Positions 24,124 through 33,280 of a stretch of 33,280 nucleotides of DNA are shown here, in pieces. Below the pieces are notes generated by a model that saw nothing but the letters and a program-made list of their open reading frames with translations, was not told where the DNA came from and searched no databases. This DNA is from Actinomycetes bacterium (lineage in GTDB: Bacteria > Actinomycetota > Acidimicrobiia > Acidimicrobiales > RAAP-2): positions 1 to 33,280 of the forward strand of contig JAKANY010000018.1 of assembly GCA_021823525.1 (NCBI GenBank), in the 5' to 3' direction. Positions within the stretch are counted from its first letter, which is position 1; each line of letters begins with the position of its first letter. The position numbers were made by a program, and so were the translations under genes.

Positions 24124-24731
24124 CGCGCGGCCGCTTCGTCGTCTTCGAGGGGATCGACGCGTGCGGCAAGACCACCCAGGCACGCCGCGTGGCCGAGGCG
24201 CTCGGCGCGCGCTTCGCCTTCGAGCCCGGTGACACCGATCTCGGGGCCGAGCTGCGCCGCTGGCTGCTCGACGCCGCTGCGCCGATGTCGCCGGTGACCG
24301 AGTCGCTGCTGATGCTGGCCGACCGGTCCCACCACGTCTTCGCGGTCATCGAGCCGACGCTGGCCGCGGGCACCCACGTGGTGGCCGACCGCTTCGCCGC
24401 GTCGACCGTGGCCTACCAGGGCTACGGGCGCGGCCTCGACCTGGGGCTCGTCGAGGCGGCCACGGCGCTGGCGATCGGGGCGTGCCGCGCGGACCTGACG
24501 GTCCTGCTCGACATCGCGCCCGAGGTCGCCGACGAGCGCCGGAGGCGTGACCACCGGGACCGCTTCGAGTCGGCCGACCTCGCCTTCCACGAGCGCGTGC
24601 GCGCGGGCTACCGGGCCCTGGCCGCGGCCGACCCCGACCACTGGGTCGTGCTCGACGGCGCGGGCGAGCGCGAGGCCGTCGACGCGGACGTGGACGCGGC
24701 GCTGCGCGCGACGGGATGGTTCCGTGGCTGA
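24120..24731 (+). CDS. tmk: thymidylate kinase
   Basis: 203 residues. Phosphorylates dTMP to dTDP. P-loop VFEGIDACGKTTQ at 8-20, DR(F/Y) motif in VVADRFAASTVAYQGYGRG, and a lid with Arg residues (DERRRRDHRDRFE). The length is normal. The GTG start overlaps the topA stop as GTGA, and the 3' end overlaps holB by 8 bp, so topA, tmk and holB are co-transcribed. Confidence 0.95.
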   Translation: MTRGRFVVFEGIDACGKTTQARRVAEALGARFAFEPGDTDLGAELRRWLLDAAAPMSPVTESLLMLADRSHHVFAVIEPTLAAGTHVVADRFAASTVAYQGYGRGLDLGLVEAATALAIGACRADLTVLLDIAPEVADERRRRDHRDRFESADLAFHERVRAGYRALAAADPDHWVVLDGAGEREAVDADVDAALRATGWFRG

Positions 24732-25803
24732 CGTGCTGGACCGGCTGGTCGGCCAGGACGCCGCGGTCGCCCAGATGCGCCACCACGTCCGGCGCCCGGT
24801 GCACGCCTACCTGCTGGTGGGGCCCGTCGGCGTCGACCTGCACGAGGCGGCCCTGGCCATGGCCGCGGCCCTCCAGTGCCCGACCCACGGGTGCGGCACC
24901 TGCGCGACGTGCCGGCGGGTGCTCGACGAGGCCGAGGCCGACGTGAGCGTGGTCGAGCGCGCGGGCGTGACCTGGCGCGTCGAGGAGCTGCGCGAGGCCG
25001 AGCGGGTGGCGCGCCGCCGGCCGCTCGGGTCGGGCTACCAGGTCGTGGTGGTCGAGGACGTGGAGCTGTCGACCACCGGCGGCGTGGCGACCGCGGCCAC
25101 GCTGCTCAAGTCGCTCGAGGAGCCCCCCGAGCGCACGATCTTCCTGCTGACCGCCCGGGACCTGCCCGCGGCGCTCGACACGCTGGTGTCGCGCTGCGTG
25201 GTGGTCCGCTTCCGCGCCCTGCGCCCGGCGGCCCTCGTCGCGGCCCTCGTCGCCGAAGGGGCCGACGCCGACGCCGCGGCCTTCGCCGCCGGGGCGGCCA
25301 ACGGCGACCTGCGCCGCGCCCGCGTGCTGGTGCGCGACCCGGCGCTGGCCGAGCGCCTCGCCGGGTGGCGCGGGCTGCCCGAGCGCTTGACGAGCCAGCT
25401 GAGCGGCGTGATGGGCCTGGTCGACGAGATCGAGCGGGGCCTGGATGCGGCCATGGCGCCGCTGGTGGCCTGGCAGGCCGACGAGGCCGAGCGCCGGCGC
25501 GCCGAGGATCGGGTCCCCGGCGCGCGCGCGACGGGCCGGCGCGAGCAGGAGGCCAGCGATCGGCGCGAGCAGCGCCGGTTCCGCCTCGAGGAGATCGCCT
25601 GGGGTCTGCGCCTGCTCAGCGAGGTCTACCGCACGCGCCTGGTCGAGGCGGTGGGCGACACCCCGGGGCCGCGCGCCAGCGAGCGCGCCCGCGCGTCGCT
25701 GCGCGCCCTCGAGCTGGTGGCCGAGGCCCACCGGCGCCTGGGCACCTCCCTGGACGAGGTGCTGCTGCTCAGCGACCTGCTGGTGTCCCTCGCGGCCGCC
25801 TAG
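24724..25803 (+). CDS. holB: DNA polymerase III delta' subunit
   Basis: 359 residues. Clamp-loader subunit. The P-loop position is degenerate (LLVGPVGVDLHEAA lacks GKT), as usual for delta'. The zinc module Cys52, Cys57, Cys60 and Cys63 (CPTHGCGTCATC) is present. Sensor-like SLEEPPERTIFLLTA and LVSRCVVVRFRAL follow. The C-terminal domain (after about 250) is Arg/Glu-rich and helical. GTG 24724 overlaps the tmk end. Confidence 0.93.
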   Translation: MADVLDRLVGQDAAVAQMRHHVRRPVHAYLLVGPVGVDLHEAALAMAAALQCPTHGCGTCATCRRVLDEAEADVSVVERAGVTWRVEELREAERVARRRPLGSGYQVVVVEDVELSTTGGVATAATLLKSLEEPPERTIFLLTARDLPAALDTLVSRCVVVRFRALRPAALVAALVAEGADADAAAFAAGAANGDLRRARVLVRDPALAERLAGWRGLPERLTSQLSGVMGLVDEIERGLDAAMAPLVAWQADEAERRRAEDRVPGARATGRREQEASDRREQRRFRLEEIAWGLRLLSEVYRTRLVEAVGDTPGPRASERARASLRALELVAEAHRRLGTSLDEVLLLSDLLVSLAAA

Positions 25804-25825
25804 GTCCCGCGCCGAGGCGGTGCGG

Positions 25826-25831
25826 TAGTGT
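25826..25831 (+). promoter_or_regulatory. -10 box TAGTGT of tRNA-Thr
   Basis: TAGTGT ends 10 nt before the mature 5' end, which gives a short 5' leader. It is the same -10 sequence as before the WhiB and KimA-like genes. Confidence 0.5.
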
Positions 25832-25841
25832 GTCGTCCTGC

Positions 25842-27216
<1,375 letters not shown>

Positions 27217-28456
27217 CGGACGCGCTCGGGCCGAGCTCGTCGGCCAGCGCGCGCAGGTGCGCCTCGCCGGCCCACGCCGGGGTGGCGACCACGCGGCGCA
27301 GGGCCTCGGCGCTCTCGGCGGGGTCGCCGACGCACTCGAAGGGCTTGGGCGTGGCGCCGCGACCCACCAGGGTGCGCAGCTGGTCCCGGCGGGCGGGCGA
27401 GGCCAGCGGCTCGGACCCGAAGATCGCGGCCAGCGCGTCGCGCGGGAGGAAGGGGGCGAGCACGAGGTTGACGAACAGGCACTTGTCGCACTCACCGCAC
27501 CAGGACGTGGCGCGTCGCGCCGGGTCCTGGGCGAAGGCCCGGTTGCAGCTGCGGAAGACCGGGTGGTAGGCGGGCAGCGCGGCGAAGCGCTGGGCGACCC
27601 ACAGCTCGGAGCGGTCCCGCAGGAGGCTCGCCACGACCAGGTCCGCGCCCACGGCCTCCTCGACGGCGGCCGCGATCAGCTGCTCGGCGGCCCACGACTT
27701 GGACCACTGGTGGTTCACGGCGCGCCCGTCGACGACCAGGTTGGGCTCCGAGGCCGAGTGCTCGTTGCTCATGACGACGCCCCCGCGGCCGCTGGCGGCG
27801 GCCGCGGTCGCGGCCAGGAGCGTCACCATGGCCGTGACCGGCACGTGGCCCCGGCGCAGCGTCGCGTCGCCGGTCAGGGCCGGGTCGAGCCGGCGCGTGG
27901 CCCGCACGATCGGCCGGCCCGTCACCGCCGCCGTCGCCTCGAGCGCGGCGAAGGGACCGCTCGCGGGGCTGACGACGAAGAGCGACGCGTCCAGGTCGCC
28001 GCGCAGCGACTCGACGCTCACCACCGAGTCGATCCCGCCGCCGAAGGGCACCAGCACGCGCTCGGGGTCGAGTGTGGCGGGCGCGGGCGTCGCGGGTCGT
28101 CCGCCGGCGAAGGTGACGTCGGACAGGTCGAGGCCCTGGCCCAGCGCGTACTCGCCGAGGCCGTCGCGCAGGGCCGCCTCGAGCAGGGCGCGGCCCGCCG
28201 GGCCCACCGGGGTGTCGCCCAGCTCGACGCTGCGCGCGGCCCCGGCCTTGTAGTAGGAGAGCCCCGCGAGCAGGGACCACACCTGGGCGAGGGCCCGGGC
28301 GGGTGCCGAGCGCAGCGAACCCGCACCCTCGAAGGTGACGGTCTCGCGGAACGGGCGTCCGTCCAGTTCGTAGTGCCCGGTCAGGGAGTCCTCGCCAACG
28401 TCGAGGCCGACGTACGCGAACCGGCGGGCGCGCCCGGACATGGTTCCCATCGCCAC

Positions 28457-29230
28457 TTATGCTACGAGGCGCCGGGCGACGAGGGCGAAGCGACCGGACG
28501 GTCGTGCGGCGCGGTCGCTGAAGAAGAGCGCCGCATCGTCGGTTCTCTCCGCGCAGGCGACGACGCGCTCGTCGCGCACGCCGGCGTGGCGCAGTTGCCA
28601 TTCCACCACGCGGACCAGGTCGAGGCGCGAGCGATCACCCCCGTCGGCGAGGAGGGCGCTGGGCACCGCGGCGAAGTGGGCGGCAACCTCGGGGCCGATC
28701 TGATAGCGCTCGGCCGAGATCGCCGGACCGATGAACGCGTGGAGGTCGCGGATCCGCTCGAAGTGGGCGAGAGCGTTCTCCAGCACGCCGACGACCAGCC
28801 CTCGCCAGCCCGCGTGGGCGACCGCGAGACGTCCCCGGAGCGGGTCGACGAGAAGGACCGGGACGCAGTCCGCCACCAGGACGCTGAGGGCCACGTCGGG
28901 GGACGAGGTGATCAGGGCGTCCGCACGCGCTCCGTCAGCGTCGCGCGCGCGGACGACCTCGACGACGTCGCGCCCGTGCGTCTGGACCGCGGTGGCCAGG
29001 CCGTCCGTGGCGACACCCGCCGCGGCAGCGACCCGTCGCCGGTTCTCGCGCACCCGTTCCGGGTCGTCGCCGACGTGGTCGCCCAGGTTGAGCGTGTCGT
29101 AGGGCGCGGCGCTCACCCCGCCCGAGCGCGTGGTGACGAAGGCGTCCACCCCGAGCTCGCGGGCGGCGTCGATGACGCGCAGGTCGAGTGATCCACGACG
29201 CTGGGCGCTCAGCGTGACGAGTCGCGGCAC
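28457..29230 (-). CDS. pgeF: PgeF/YfiH family protein (laccase-domain, peptidoglycan editing factor)
   Basis: 257 residues. Family signatures: FVTTRSGGVSAAPYDTLNLGDHVGDD, VQTHGRDVVEV (His), VLVADCVPVLLVDP (Cys) and VAHAGWRGLV (His). In E. coli the protein keeps L-Ser out of the first position of the peptidoglycan stem; other relatives have been shown to act as purine nucleoside phosphorylases/deaminases. Beside MurL/MurD2 genes the peptidoglycan role is favoured. GTG 29230 overlaps the regulator gene by 22 bp; the open frame continues upstream but is Arg-rich there. Confidence 0.9.
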   Translation of the reverse strand: MPRLVTLSAQRRGSLDLRVIDAARELGVDAFVTTRSGGVSAAPYDTLNLGDHVGDDPERVRENRRRVAAAAGVATDGLATAVQTHGRDVVEVVRARDADGARADALITSSPDVALSVLVADCVPVLLVDPLRGRLAVAHAGWRGLVVGVLENALAHFERIRDLHAFIGPAISAERYQIGPEVAAHFAAVPSALLADGGDRSRLDLVRVVEWQLRHAGVRDERVVACAERTDDAALFFSDRAARPSGRFALVARRLVA

Positions 29231-29610
29231 GTCGCGCACACCCCCGTCAACTCCAGGACGTGGCGAACGTCGGTGAAGCCATGCTCGTGGGAGACGGCGT
29301 GCATCCAGCCCTCGAGGGGAGGGGCGTCGATCTCGCTCGTGGCGCCGCACACGCGGCAGGCCAGGTGGTGGTGGTGGGTCTCGGCCGCGCAGCGCCGGTA
29401 GAGGCTCTCGCCGCGCTCGGTCATGACCGCGTCGACGTCGCCCGTGGCGACCAGCTTCTTGAGGTGGGCGTAGACCGTCGCCAGCGCGACGTGACCTCCG
29501 GCGGTGGTGATGCGCCCGTAGAGCTCCTGCGCGCTGACGAAGCCCGTCGCGCCGTCGAGCGCCGCGAGGACCACGCGGCGTTGGCTGGTGTTGCGCGAGC
29601 TCGCGCCCAC
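29209..29610 (-). CDS. Fur-family metal regulator (Zur- or Mur-like)
   Basis: 133 residues from GTG 29610. N-terminal winged helix (QRRVVLAAL, FVSAQELYGRI, LATVYAHLKKLV) and a dimerisation/metal domain with HHHH at 79-82 and two CxxC pairs, Cys85/Cys88 (CRVCG) and Cys125/Cys128 (CATC), for structural zinc. Next to a Zn/Mn ABC transporter, it probably represses that transporter when the metal is plentiful. The start is uncertain: the promoter places the transcript 5' end near 29640, where the in-frame codon is ATT, and GTG 29610 has no ribosome-binding site. First gene of an overlapping four-gene unit with pgeF, murL and murD2. Confidence 0.88.
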   Translation of the reverse strand: MGASSRNTSQRRVVLAALDGATGFVSAQELYGRITTAGGHVALATVYAHLKKLVATGDVDAVMTERGESLYRRCAAETHHHHLACRVCGATSEIDAPPLEGWMHAVSHEHGFTDVRHVLELTGVCATCRDSSR

Positions 29611-29626
29611 CGCCGAGGGAGTGGAG

Positions 29627-29676
29627 TTGTCATCCAGAATGGTTCCAAGTATACTACCTGGAATGATTCTGAACAA
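29627..29676. promoter_or_regulatory. divergent promoter with shared palindromic -10 and two Fur/Zur-type operator sites
   Basis: Plus strand: TTGTCA (29627-29632), 17 bp, TATACT (29650-29655), 7 nt, ATG 29663. Minus strand: TTGTTC (29676-29671), 17 bp, TATACT (29653-29648). The two -10 boxes are the same palindrome AGTATACT (29648-29655). On each side lies a 13-bp site with a GAAT-n-(A/G)TTC core: CAGAATGGTTCCA (29635-29647) and TGGAATGATTCTG (29659-29671), 24 bp apart and in inverted arrangement. Occupation by the Fur-family regulator would block both promoters. Confidence 0.75.
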
Positions 29677-30628
29677 GGAGCGTTCGCGGGTGACGGCGCG
29701 GGGACCACGACCCTGGCACCGCACCGTCACCGCCGTGGCAGTGGTGGCGGTCGCCGTGGGTCTGAGCGGGTGCAACTCGGGCGCGACGAGCCCGGGCGGC
29801 GCGATCGCGGCGGTGGGGGCGGAGAACCAGTACGCCAACGTGATCGCCCAGATCGGCGGCCGCTACGTGCACGTCACGGCGATCATGAGTAATCCCAGCG
29901 TCGACCCGCACACCTTCGAGGTCTCCACGTCGGTGGCCCAAGAGGTGGCCCAGGCACGCCTCATCGTGCAGAACGGCTTGGGCTACGACCAGTTCATGAC
30001 CCAGTTGGAGTCGGCCTCGCCCTCCTCGTCGCGCCGGGTCATCGACGTTCAGCACCTGCTGGGCCTGAGCGACGCAACCCGCAACCCGCACCTGTGGTAC
30101 AAGCCCACGACCATGCCGGCCGTGGCCCGGGCGATCGAGCGCGACCTGGCGACGATCGCTCCGTCGCACGCCGCCTACTTCGCCGCGCACCTCGCGCGCT
30201 TCGACTCGTCCCTCCAGACCCTGACGGCGTCGATCGCGGACTTTCGCGCGCGCGCCAGTGGCACCGCCGTGGCCACGACGGAGCCCGTGGCCGACTACCT
30301 CCTTTCGGCGCTCGGCCTGGTGAACGCGACGCCCTGGCGCTTCCAGGCGGATGTCATGAACGGGATCGACCCATCTCCCGAGGACGTCGCGGCGCTGACG
30401 AGGCTGATCCGCGACCACCGCGTGGCGGCACTGTGCTACAACGCGCAGGTCACCAGCTCGGTGACCCAGGCACTGCGCGCCGTGGCCCAGTCGTCGCACG
30501 TGCCGATCGTGGCGGTCTACGAGACGATGCCCCAGCCTGGCTACGACTACCAGTCCTGGATGCTGGCCGAGGTTCACGCGCTGACGTTCGCCCTCCGCGC
30601 GCACCGCTCGACGTTGGTGCTGCGATGA
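29663..30628 (+). CDS. Zn/Mn ABC transporter substrate-binding lipoprotein
   Basis: 321 residues. Lipoprotein signal ending in the lipobox LSGC (Cys37), so it is anchored outside the membrane. Cluster A-I (ZnuA/TroA/PsaA) fold with likely metal ligands His83 (DPHTFEVS), His143 (NPHLWY), Glu207 (TTEPVADY) and Glu287 (VYETMPQP). The His-rich loop of typical ZnuA is missing, and the third ligand is Glu, as in Mn-binding PsaA, so metal specificity is open. ATG 29663 is 7 nt after the -10 box; GTG 29690 (312 residues) with AAGGAG 9 nt upstream is an equally serious alternative. First gene of the transporter operon. Confidence 0.9.
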   Translation: MILNKERSRVTARGPRPWHRTVTAVAVVAVAVGLSGCNSGATSPGGAIAAVGAENQYANVIAQIGGRYVHVTAIMSNPSVDPHTFEVSTSVAQEVAQARLIVQNGLGYDQFMTQLESASPSSSRRVIDVQHLLGLSDATRNPHLWYKPTTMPAVARAIERDLATIAPSHAAYFAAHLARFDSSLQTLTASIADFRARASGTAVATTEPVADYLLSALGLVNATPWRFQADVMNGIDPSPEDVAALTRLIRDHRVAALCYNAQVTSSVTQALRAVAQSSHVPIVAVYETMPQPGYDYQSWMLAEVHALTFALRAHRSTLVLR

Positions 30629-31455
30629 GCGTGCACGACACCACCGGGCCGCTGCTCGAAGCGCGCGGCGTCAACGTCAGCGTCGATGGGCGCGACATCT
30701 TGCGCGACGTCAACTTCTCGATCAACCACGGCGAGTTCACCGGGCTGATCGGCTCCAACGGAGCAGGCAAGACCACGCTGTTTCGCGTCATCCTCGGGAT
30801 CCAGGAGCACGCCGTGGGTGAGGTGCTGGTGCACGGTGAGCCACTGGCCCGCGCCAATCGCTCCCTCGGGTACGTCCCCCAGAAGGTCCTGTTCGACCCG
30901 GACCTGCCCATTCGGGCGCGTGACCTCGTGGCCCTGGGCGCCGACGGGCACCGCTACGGCCTGCGGCGGCGCCCGCGGGCCCTGCACGAGGCCGTCGAGG
31001 AGATGCTCGACGCCGTGGACGCCAGCGCCTTCGCCGACCGTCGGGTCGGAGGGCTCTCGGGCGGTGAGCAGCAGCGCGTCCTGATCGCCCACTCGCTCAT
31101 CAGCCGTCCCGAGCTCCTGCTGCTCGACGAGCCGCTCGCGAACCTGGACCCGGGAAGCGTCCAGGAGATCATCGCGCTGCTGCACCGCGTCTCGAAGCGC
31201 CAGCGAGTGGCCATCCTGCTCTCGGCGCACGAGATGAACCCGCTGCTGCCGGTCATGGACCGGATCGTCTACGTGGCCAACGGTCATGTGGCCAGCGGGA
31301 CGACCGACGAGGTCGTGCGCCCCAACGTGCTCAGCGCGCTCTACGGACACCACGTCGATGTGCTGCGCGTGCACGGTCGGGTGCTGGTGGTGGCGACGGC
31401 CCTCCCCGTGGGCCCGCCGCCCAGCGACGAGCACCCCGAGTTCGTGGTGGAGTAG
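30625..31455 (+). CDS. Zn/Mn ABC transporter ATP-binding protein
   Basis: 276 residues. Walker A GSNGAGKTT, Q-loop in GYVPQKVLFD, signature LSGGEQQR, Walker B LLLLDEPLANLD and H-loop SAHEMN; complete and presumably active. It energises the two permeases encoded downstream. The ATG overlaps the stop of the binding-protein gene as ATGA. The C-terminal 50 residues extend beyond the core domain, as in ZnuC/TroB relatives. Confidence 0.93.
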   Translation: MSVHDTTGPLLEARGVNVSVDGRDILRDVNFSINHGEFTGLIGSNGAGKTTLFRVILGIQEHAVGEVLVHGEPLARANRSLGYVPQKVLFDPDLPIRARDLVALGADGHRYGLRRRPRALHEAVEEMLDAVDASAFADRRVGGLSGGEQQRVLIAHSLISRPELLLLDEPLANLDPGSVQEIIALLHRVSKRQRVAILLSAHEMNPLLPVMDRIVYVANGHVASGTTDEVVRPNVLSALYGHHVDVLRVHGRVLVVATALPVGPPPSDEHPEFVVE

Positions 31456-31461
31456 GCCGTC

Positions 31462-32352
31462 GTGACCTGGCTCTTCGAACCTGGATGGTGGGCGAACGGC
31501 ACCGTGCGCACCGCCCTGCTCGTGGGTTTCATCGTCGCGGTCACCTCCGCGGTGGTCGGCACGTTCACCGTCATGCGCGGTCAGTCCTTCGCCGGGCACG
31601 CGCTCACCGACGTGGCGACGGCAGGGGGCGCCGGGGCCTTTCTGGCTGGCGTGGCGCCCCTGGTCGGATTCGTGGGTGGCGGGGTGCTCGGGGCGGTCGC
31701 CATGGACACGATCGGGGTGCAGCGGGTCAAGGGGCGAGACATCGCGACCGGCGTGGTGCTGGGCGCGGCGATGGGCGTGGCCGCGCTCTTCCTCTTCCTG
31801 TCGGCACGCACGAGCTCGGCCACGGGCACGACGCAGCTGGTCCTCTTCGGATCGATCTTCACGGTGAGCCCCTCCACCCTGCCCGACGTGGCCTGGATGA
31901 GCGCGGCCGTGCTCGTCACGCTCGCCGTGGTGGCCCGGCCCTTGCTGCTCAGCTCGCTCAGCGTCGAGCTCGCGGCGGCTCGTGGCGTGCGCCTGCGCGT
32001 CGTCGGGGTGGTGTTCATCGTCGTGCTCGCCGTGGCCGTGGGCATGTCGGCGATCGTCATCGGGGCGATCCTGTCAACCGCGCTCCTGATCGGACCGCCG
32101 GCCAGTGCCCTGCGCGTGGCGCGGCGGGTGGGCACCAGCGTGGCGCTGGCGGCCGGGCTCGGCGTGCTGGCGACCGGGATCGGCGTGCTCTTCGCCTACG
32201 ACAGCTACTACTGGTTCCCCTCCCATCGGGGCCTGCCGGTCAGCTTCTTCGTCGTGGCGGTCATCGTCGCGGAGTACGTGGTCGCGAGCGTGGCGCGACG
32301 GCGCACGCGCTCGACGCTCGTGGCGGCGATCGAACCCGAGGGGTGGACGTAG
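31462..32352 (+). CDS. Zn/Mn ABC transporter permease 1 (ABC-3 family)
   Basis: 296 residues, about 8 membrane helices. ABC-3 (ZnuB/TroC/TroD) type: RGQSFAGHALTDVATAGGAGA near the N-terminus, FGSIFTVSPSTLPDV, ELAAARGVRLRVVGVVF and ILSTALLIGPPASA. GTG 31462 lies 6 bp after the ATPase stop. A second permease follows with 1-bp overlap. Confidence 0.92.
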   Translation: MTWLFEPGWWANGTVRTALLVGFIVAVTSAVVGTFTVMRGQSFAGHALTDVATAGGAGAFLAGVAPLVGFVGGGVLGAVAMDTIGVQRVKGRDIATGVVLGAAMGVAALFLFLSARTSSATGTTQLVLFGSIFTVSPSTLPDVAWMSAAVLVTLAVVARPLLLSSLSVELAAARGVRLRVVGVVFIVVLAVAVGMSAIVIGAILSTALLIGPPASALRVARRVGTSVALAAGLGVLATGIGVLFAYDSYYWFPSHRGLPVSFFVVAVIVAEYVVASVARRRTRSTLVAAIEPEGWT

Positions 32353-33152
32353 TGTTCGCCAGCTTCATGACCAACGCCTGGATCAGCGGAACCATCGTGG
32401 CGCTCCTGGCGGGAGCCGTGGGGTTCTTCGTGGTGCTGCGCGGCGCTTCCTTCGCGGCGCACGCCATCCCCAATGGGGCCTTTGCCGGCGCCGCCGGCGC
32501 CTACCTGGTCGGGATCAGCCCACTCGTGGGACTGGTCTCGTTCGCCGTGCTGGCCGCCCTGGGGATCGGCGTGAGCAGTCGGCGCACGCGCAACGACGTG
32601 GCGACCGCTCTGTCGCTGGTCGCGATGCTGGCTCTGGGCGCGGCCTTCCTCGCGGTCAACCTCCTCTACGAGCCGACGATCAACGCACTGCTCTTCGGGG
32701 AGATCCTCGGTGTGTCGAGCAGCCAGATCCTGCCGGTCATCGTCCTGGGCGTGGTGAGCGTCATCGTCCTGGCCTGGTTCTACCGCCCCCTGCTGTTCAC
32801 GTCGGTGGCCCCCGAACTCGCGCGAGCCCGCGGCATCGCCACCACCACGGTCGACGTGGCCTTCTTGGTGGTGGTGGCGCTCGCGACCGCGCTCACGGTG
32901 CCCGTCGTCGGTGCACTGCTGACGTTCTCGCTGATGATCGGCCCACCGGCTGCCGCGAGGATCCTGGTGTCACGGCCCGGCTGGGCGGTGGCGGGCTCGA
33001 TCGGGCTCTCCGTGGTGACGGTCTGGGCGTCGATCGCCGCGTCCTACCTCTTCAACCTGCCGATCGGATTCTTCGTCGGAGCGCTGGGCGCCGTGCTCTA
33101 CCTGGGTGCCCGCGTCGTGGCCCGGCGTCGCGCGACCCATCCGGCTACGTAA
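32352..33152 (+). CDS. Zn/Mn ABC transporter permease 2 (ABC-3 family)
   Basis: 266 residues, about 8 membrane helices, same family as permease 1 (RGASFAAHAIPNGAFAGAAG, FGEILGVSSSQILPV, ELARARGIATTTVDV, LLTFSLMIGPPAAA). Two different permeases in one operon suggest a heterodimer, as in TroCD/MntCD systems. The start is GTG 32352 (TAGTG overlap) or GTG 32343. Confidence 0.91.
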   Translation: MFASFMTNAWISGTIVALLAGAVGFFVVLRGASFAAHAIPNGAFAGAAGAYLVGISPLVGLVSFAVLAALGIGVSSRRTRNDVATALSLVAMLALGAAFLAVNLLYEPTINALLFGEILGVSSSQILPVIVLGVVSVIVLAWFYRPLLFTSVAPELARARGIATTTVDVAFLVVVALATALTVPVVGALLTFSLMIGPPAAARILVSRPGWAVAGSIGLSVVTVWASIAASYLFNLPIGFFVGALGAVLYLGARVVARRRATHPAT

Positions 33153-33155
33153 CGT
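33150..33155 (+). promoter_or_regulatory. -10 box TAACGT of tilS
   Basis: TAACGT is followed by 7 nt and GTG 33163. It overlaps the stop codon of permease 2; leaderless pattern. Confidence 0.4.
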
Positions 33156-33162
33156 ACGGGTC

Positions 33163-33280
33163 GTGGACACCGACCGCCTCCTGGACGCCTGTCACTTCCC
33201 GGCGGCGCCTGCGGCCGTGGACCTCGCCGTCTCGGGAGGGCCCGACTCGCTCGGGCTGCTCCTCCTGGCGCGCCAGGCGG
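33163..33280 (+). CDS. tilS: tRNA(Ile)-lysidine synthetase, N-terminal fragment
   Basis: Only the first 39 codons are in the window. The PP-loop motif VSGGPDSLGLLLLA at about residues 23-36 is that of TilS, which modifies C34 of the tRNA-Ile that reads AUA. MesJ/TtcA-type PP-loop enzymes are alternatives, but SGGPDS with this short N-terminal lead fits TilS best. The gene runs off the right end. Confidence 0.8.
   Translation, partial: MDTDRLLDACHFPAAPAAVDLAVSGGPDSLGLLLLARQA

Overview
The window is high-GC DNA (roughly 70 %, third codon positions mostly G/C, many GTG starts) from an actinobacterium. A WhiB protein, a GlnR-type regulator, a topA-tmk-holB block and a divergent TrkA-pair/permease locus all point to Actinomycetota. 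Acidimicrobiia is plausible but cannot be proven from the sequence alone. Genes are tightly packed, with many 4-bp GTGA/ATGA overlaps. At least nine genes appear to start 5-7 nt after a TAnnnT -10 box, which suggests frequent leaderless transcription.

Positions 1-4134 are an accessory island: a tyrosine integrase (504-1592), a two-gene AbiE-like (type IV) toxin-antitoxin pair (1860-3736) ended by a strong hairpin, and a gene-poor stretch holding helically phased short repeats. The island abuts the 3' end of a tRNA-Glu gene, the usual attachment site for such elements. tRNA-Pro follows.

Positions 4467-10719 are chromosomal housekeeping genes: a secreted protein, a CBS/CorC protein coupled to a stand-alone receiver, WhiB, a VKOR plus thioredoxin-like membrane pair for extracytoplasmic disulfides, a Nudix hydrolase, an Mrp-type Fe-S carrier, an ErpA-type Fe-S protein and RidA. 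Positions 10723-13842 (minus) are a nitrogen operon: GSII, GSI and a GlnR-like regulator. GSII carries a basic Ala/Lys/Arg-rich tail. NAD synthetase, a sigma-70 factor and a HAD phosphatase follow.

Positions 17586-21349 look like a potassium module: two TrkA (RCK) proteins divergent from a KimA-like APC permease with USP-like and OB-fold domains in one chain. topA, tmk, holB and tRNA-Thr come next.

Positions 25888-33152 are the most interesting part. On the minus strand a four-gene overlapping cluster encodes a Fur/Zur-type regulator, PgeF, a MurL-type epimerase and a MurD2-type ligase, suggesting non-canonical insertion of D-glutamate into peptidoglycan via L-Glu ligation and later epimerisation. 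On the plus strand is a Zn/Mn ABC transporter with two permeases. Both transcription units leave one divergent promoter whose two -10 boxes are the same palindrome flanked by two GAAT-n-(A/G)TTC operator-like sites. The window ends in the first codons of tilS.
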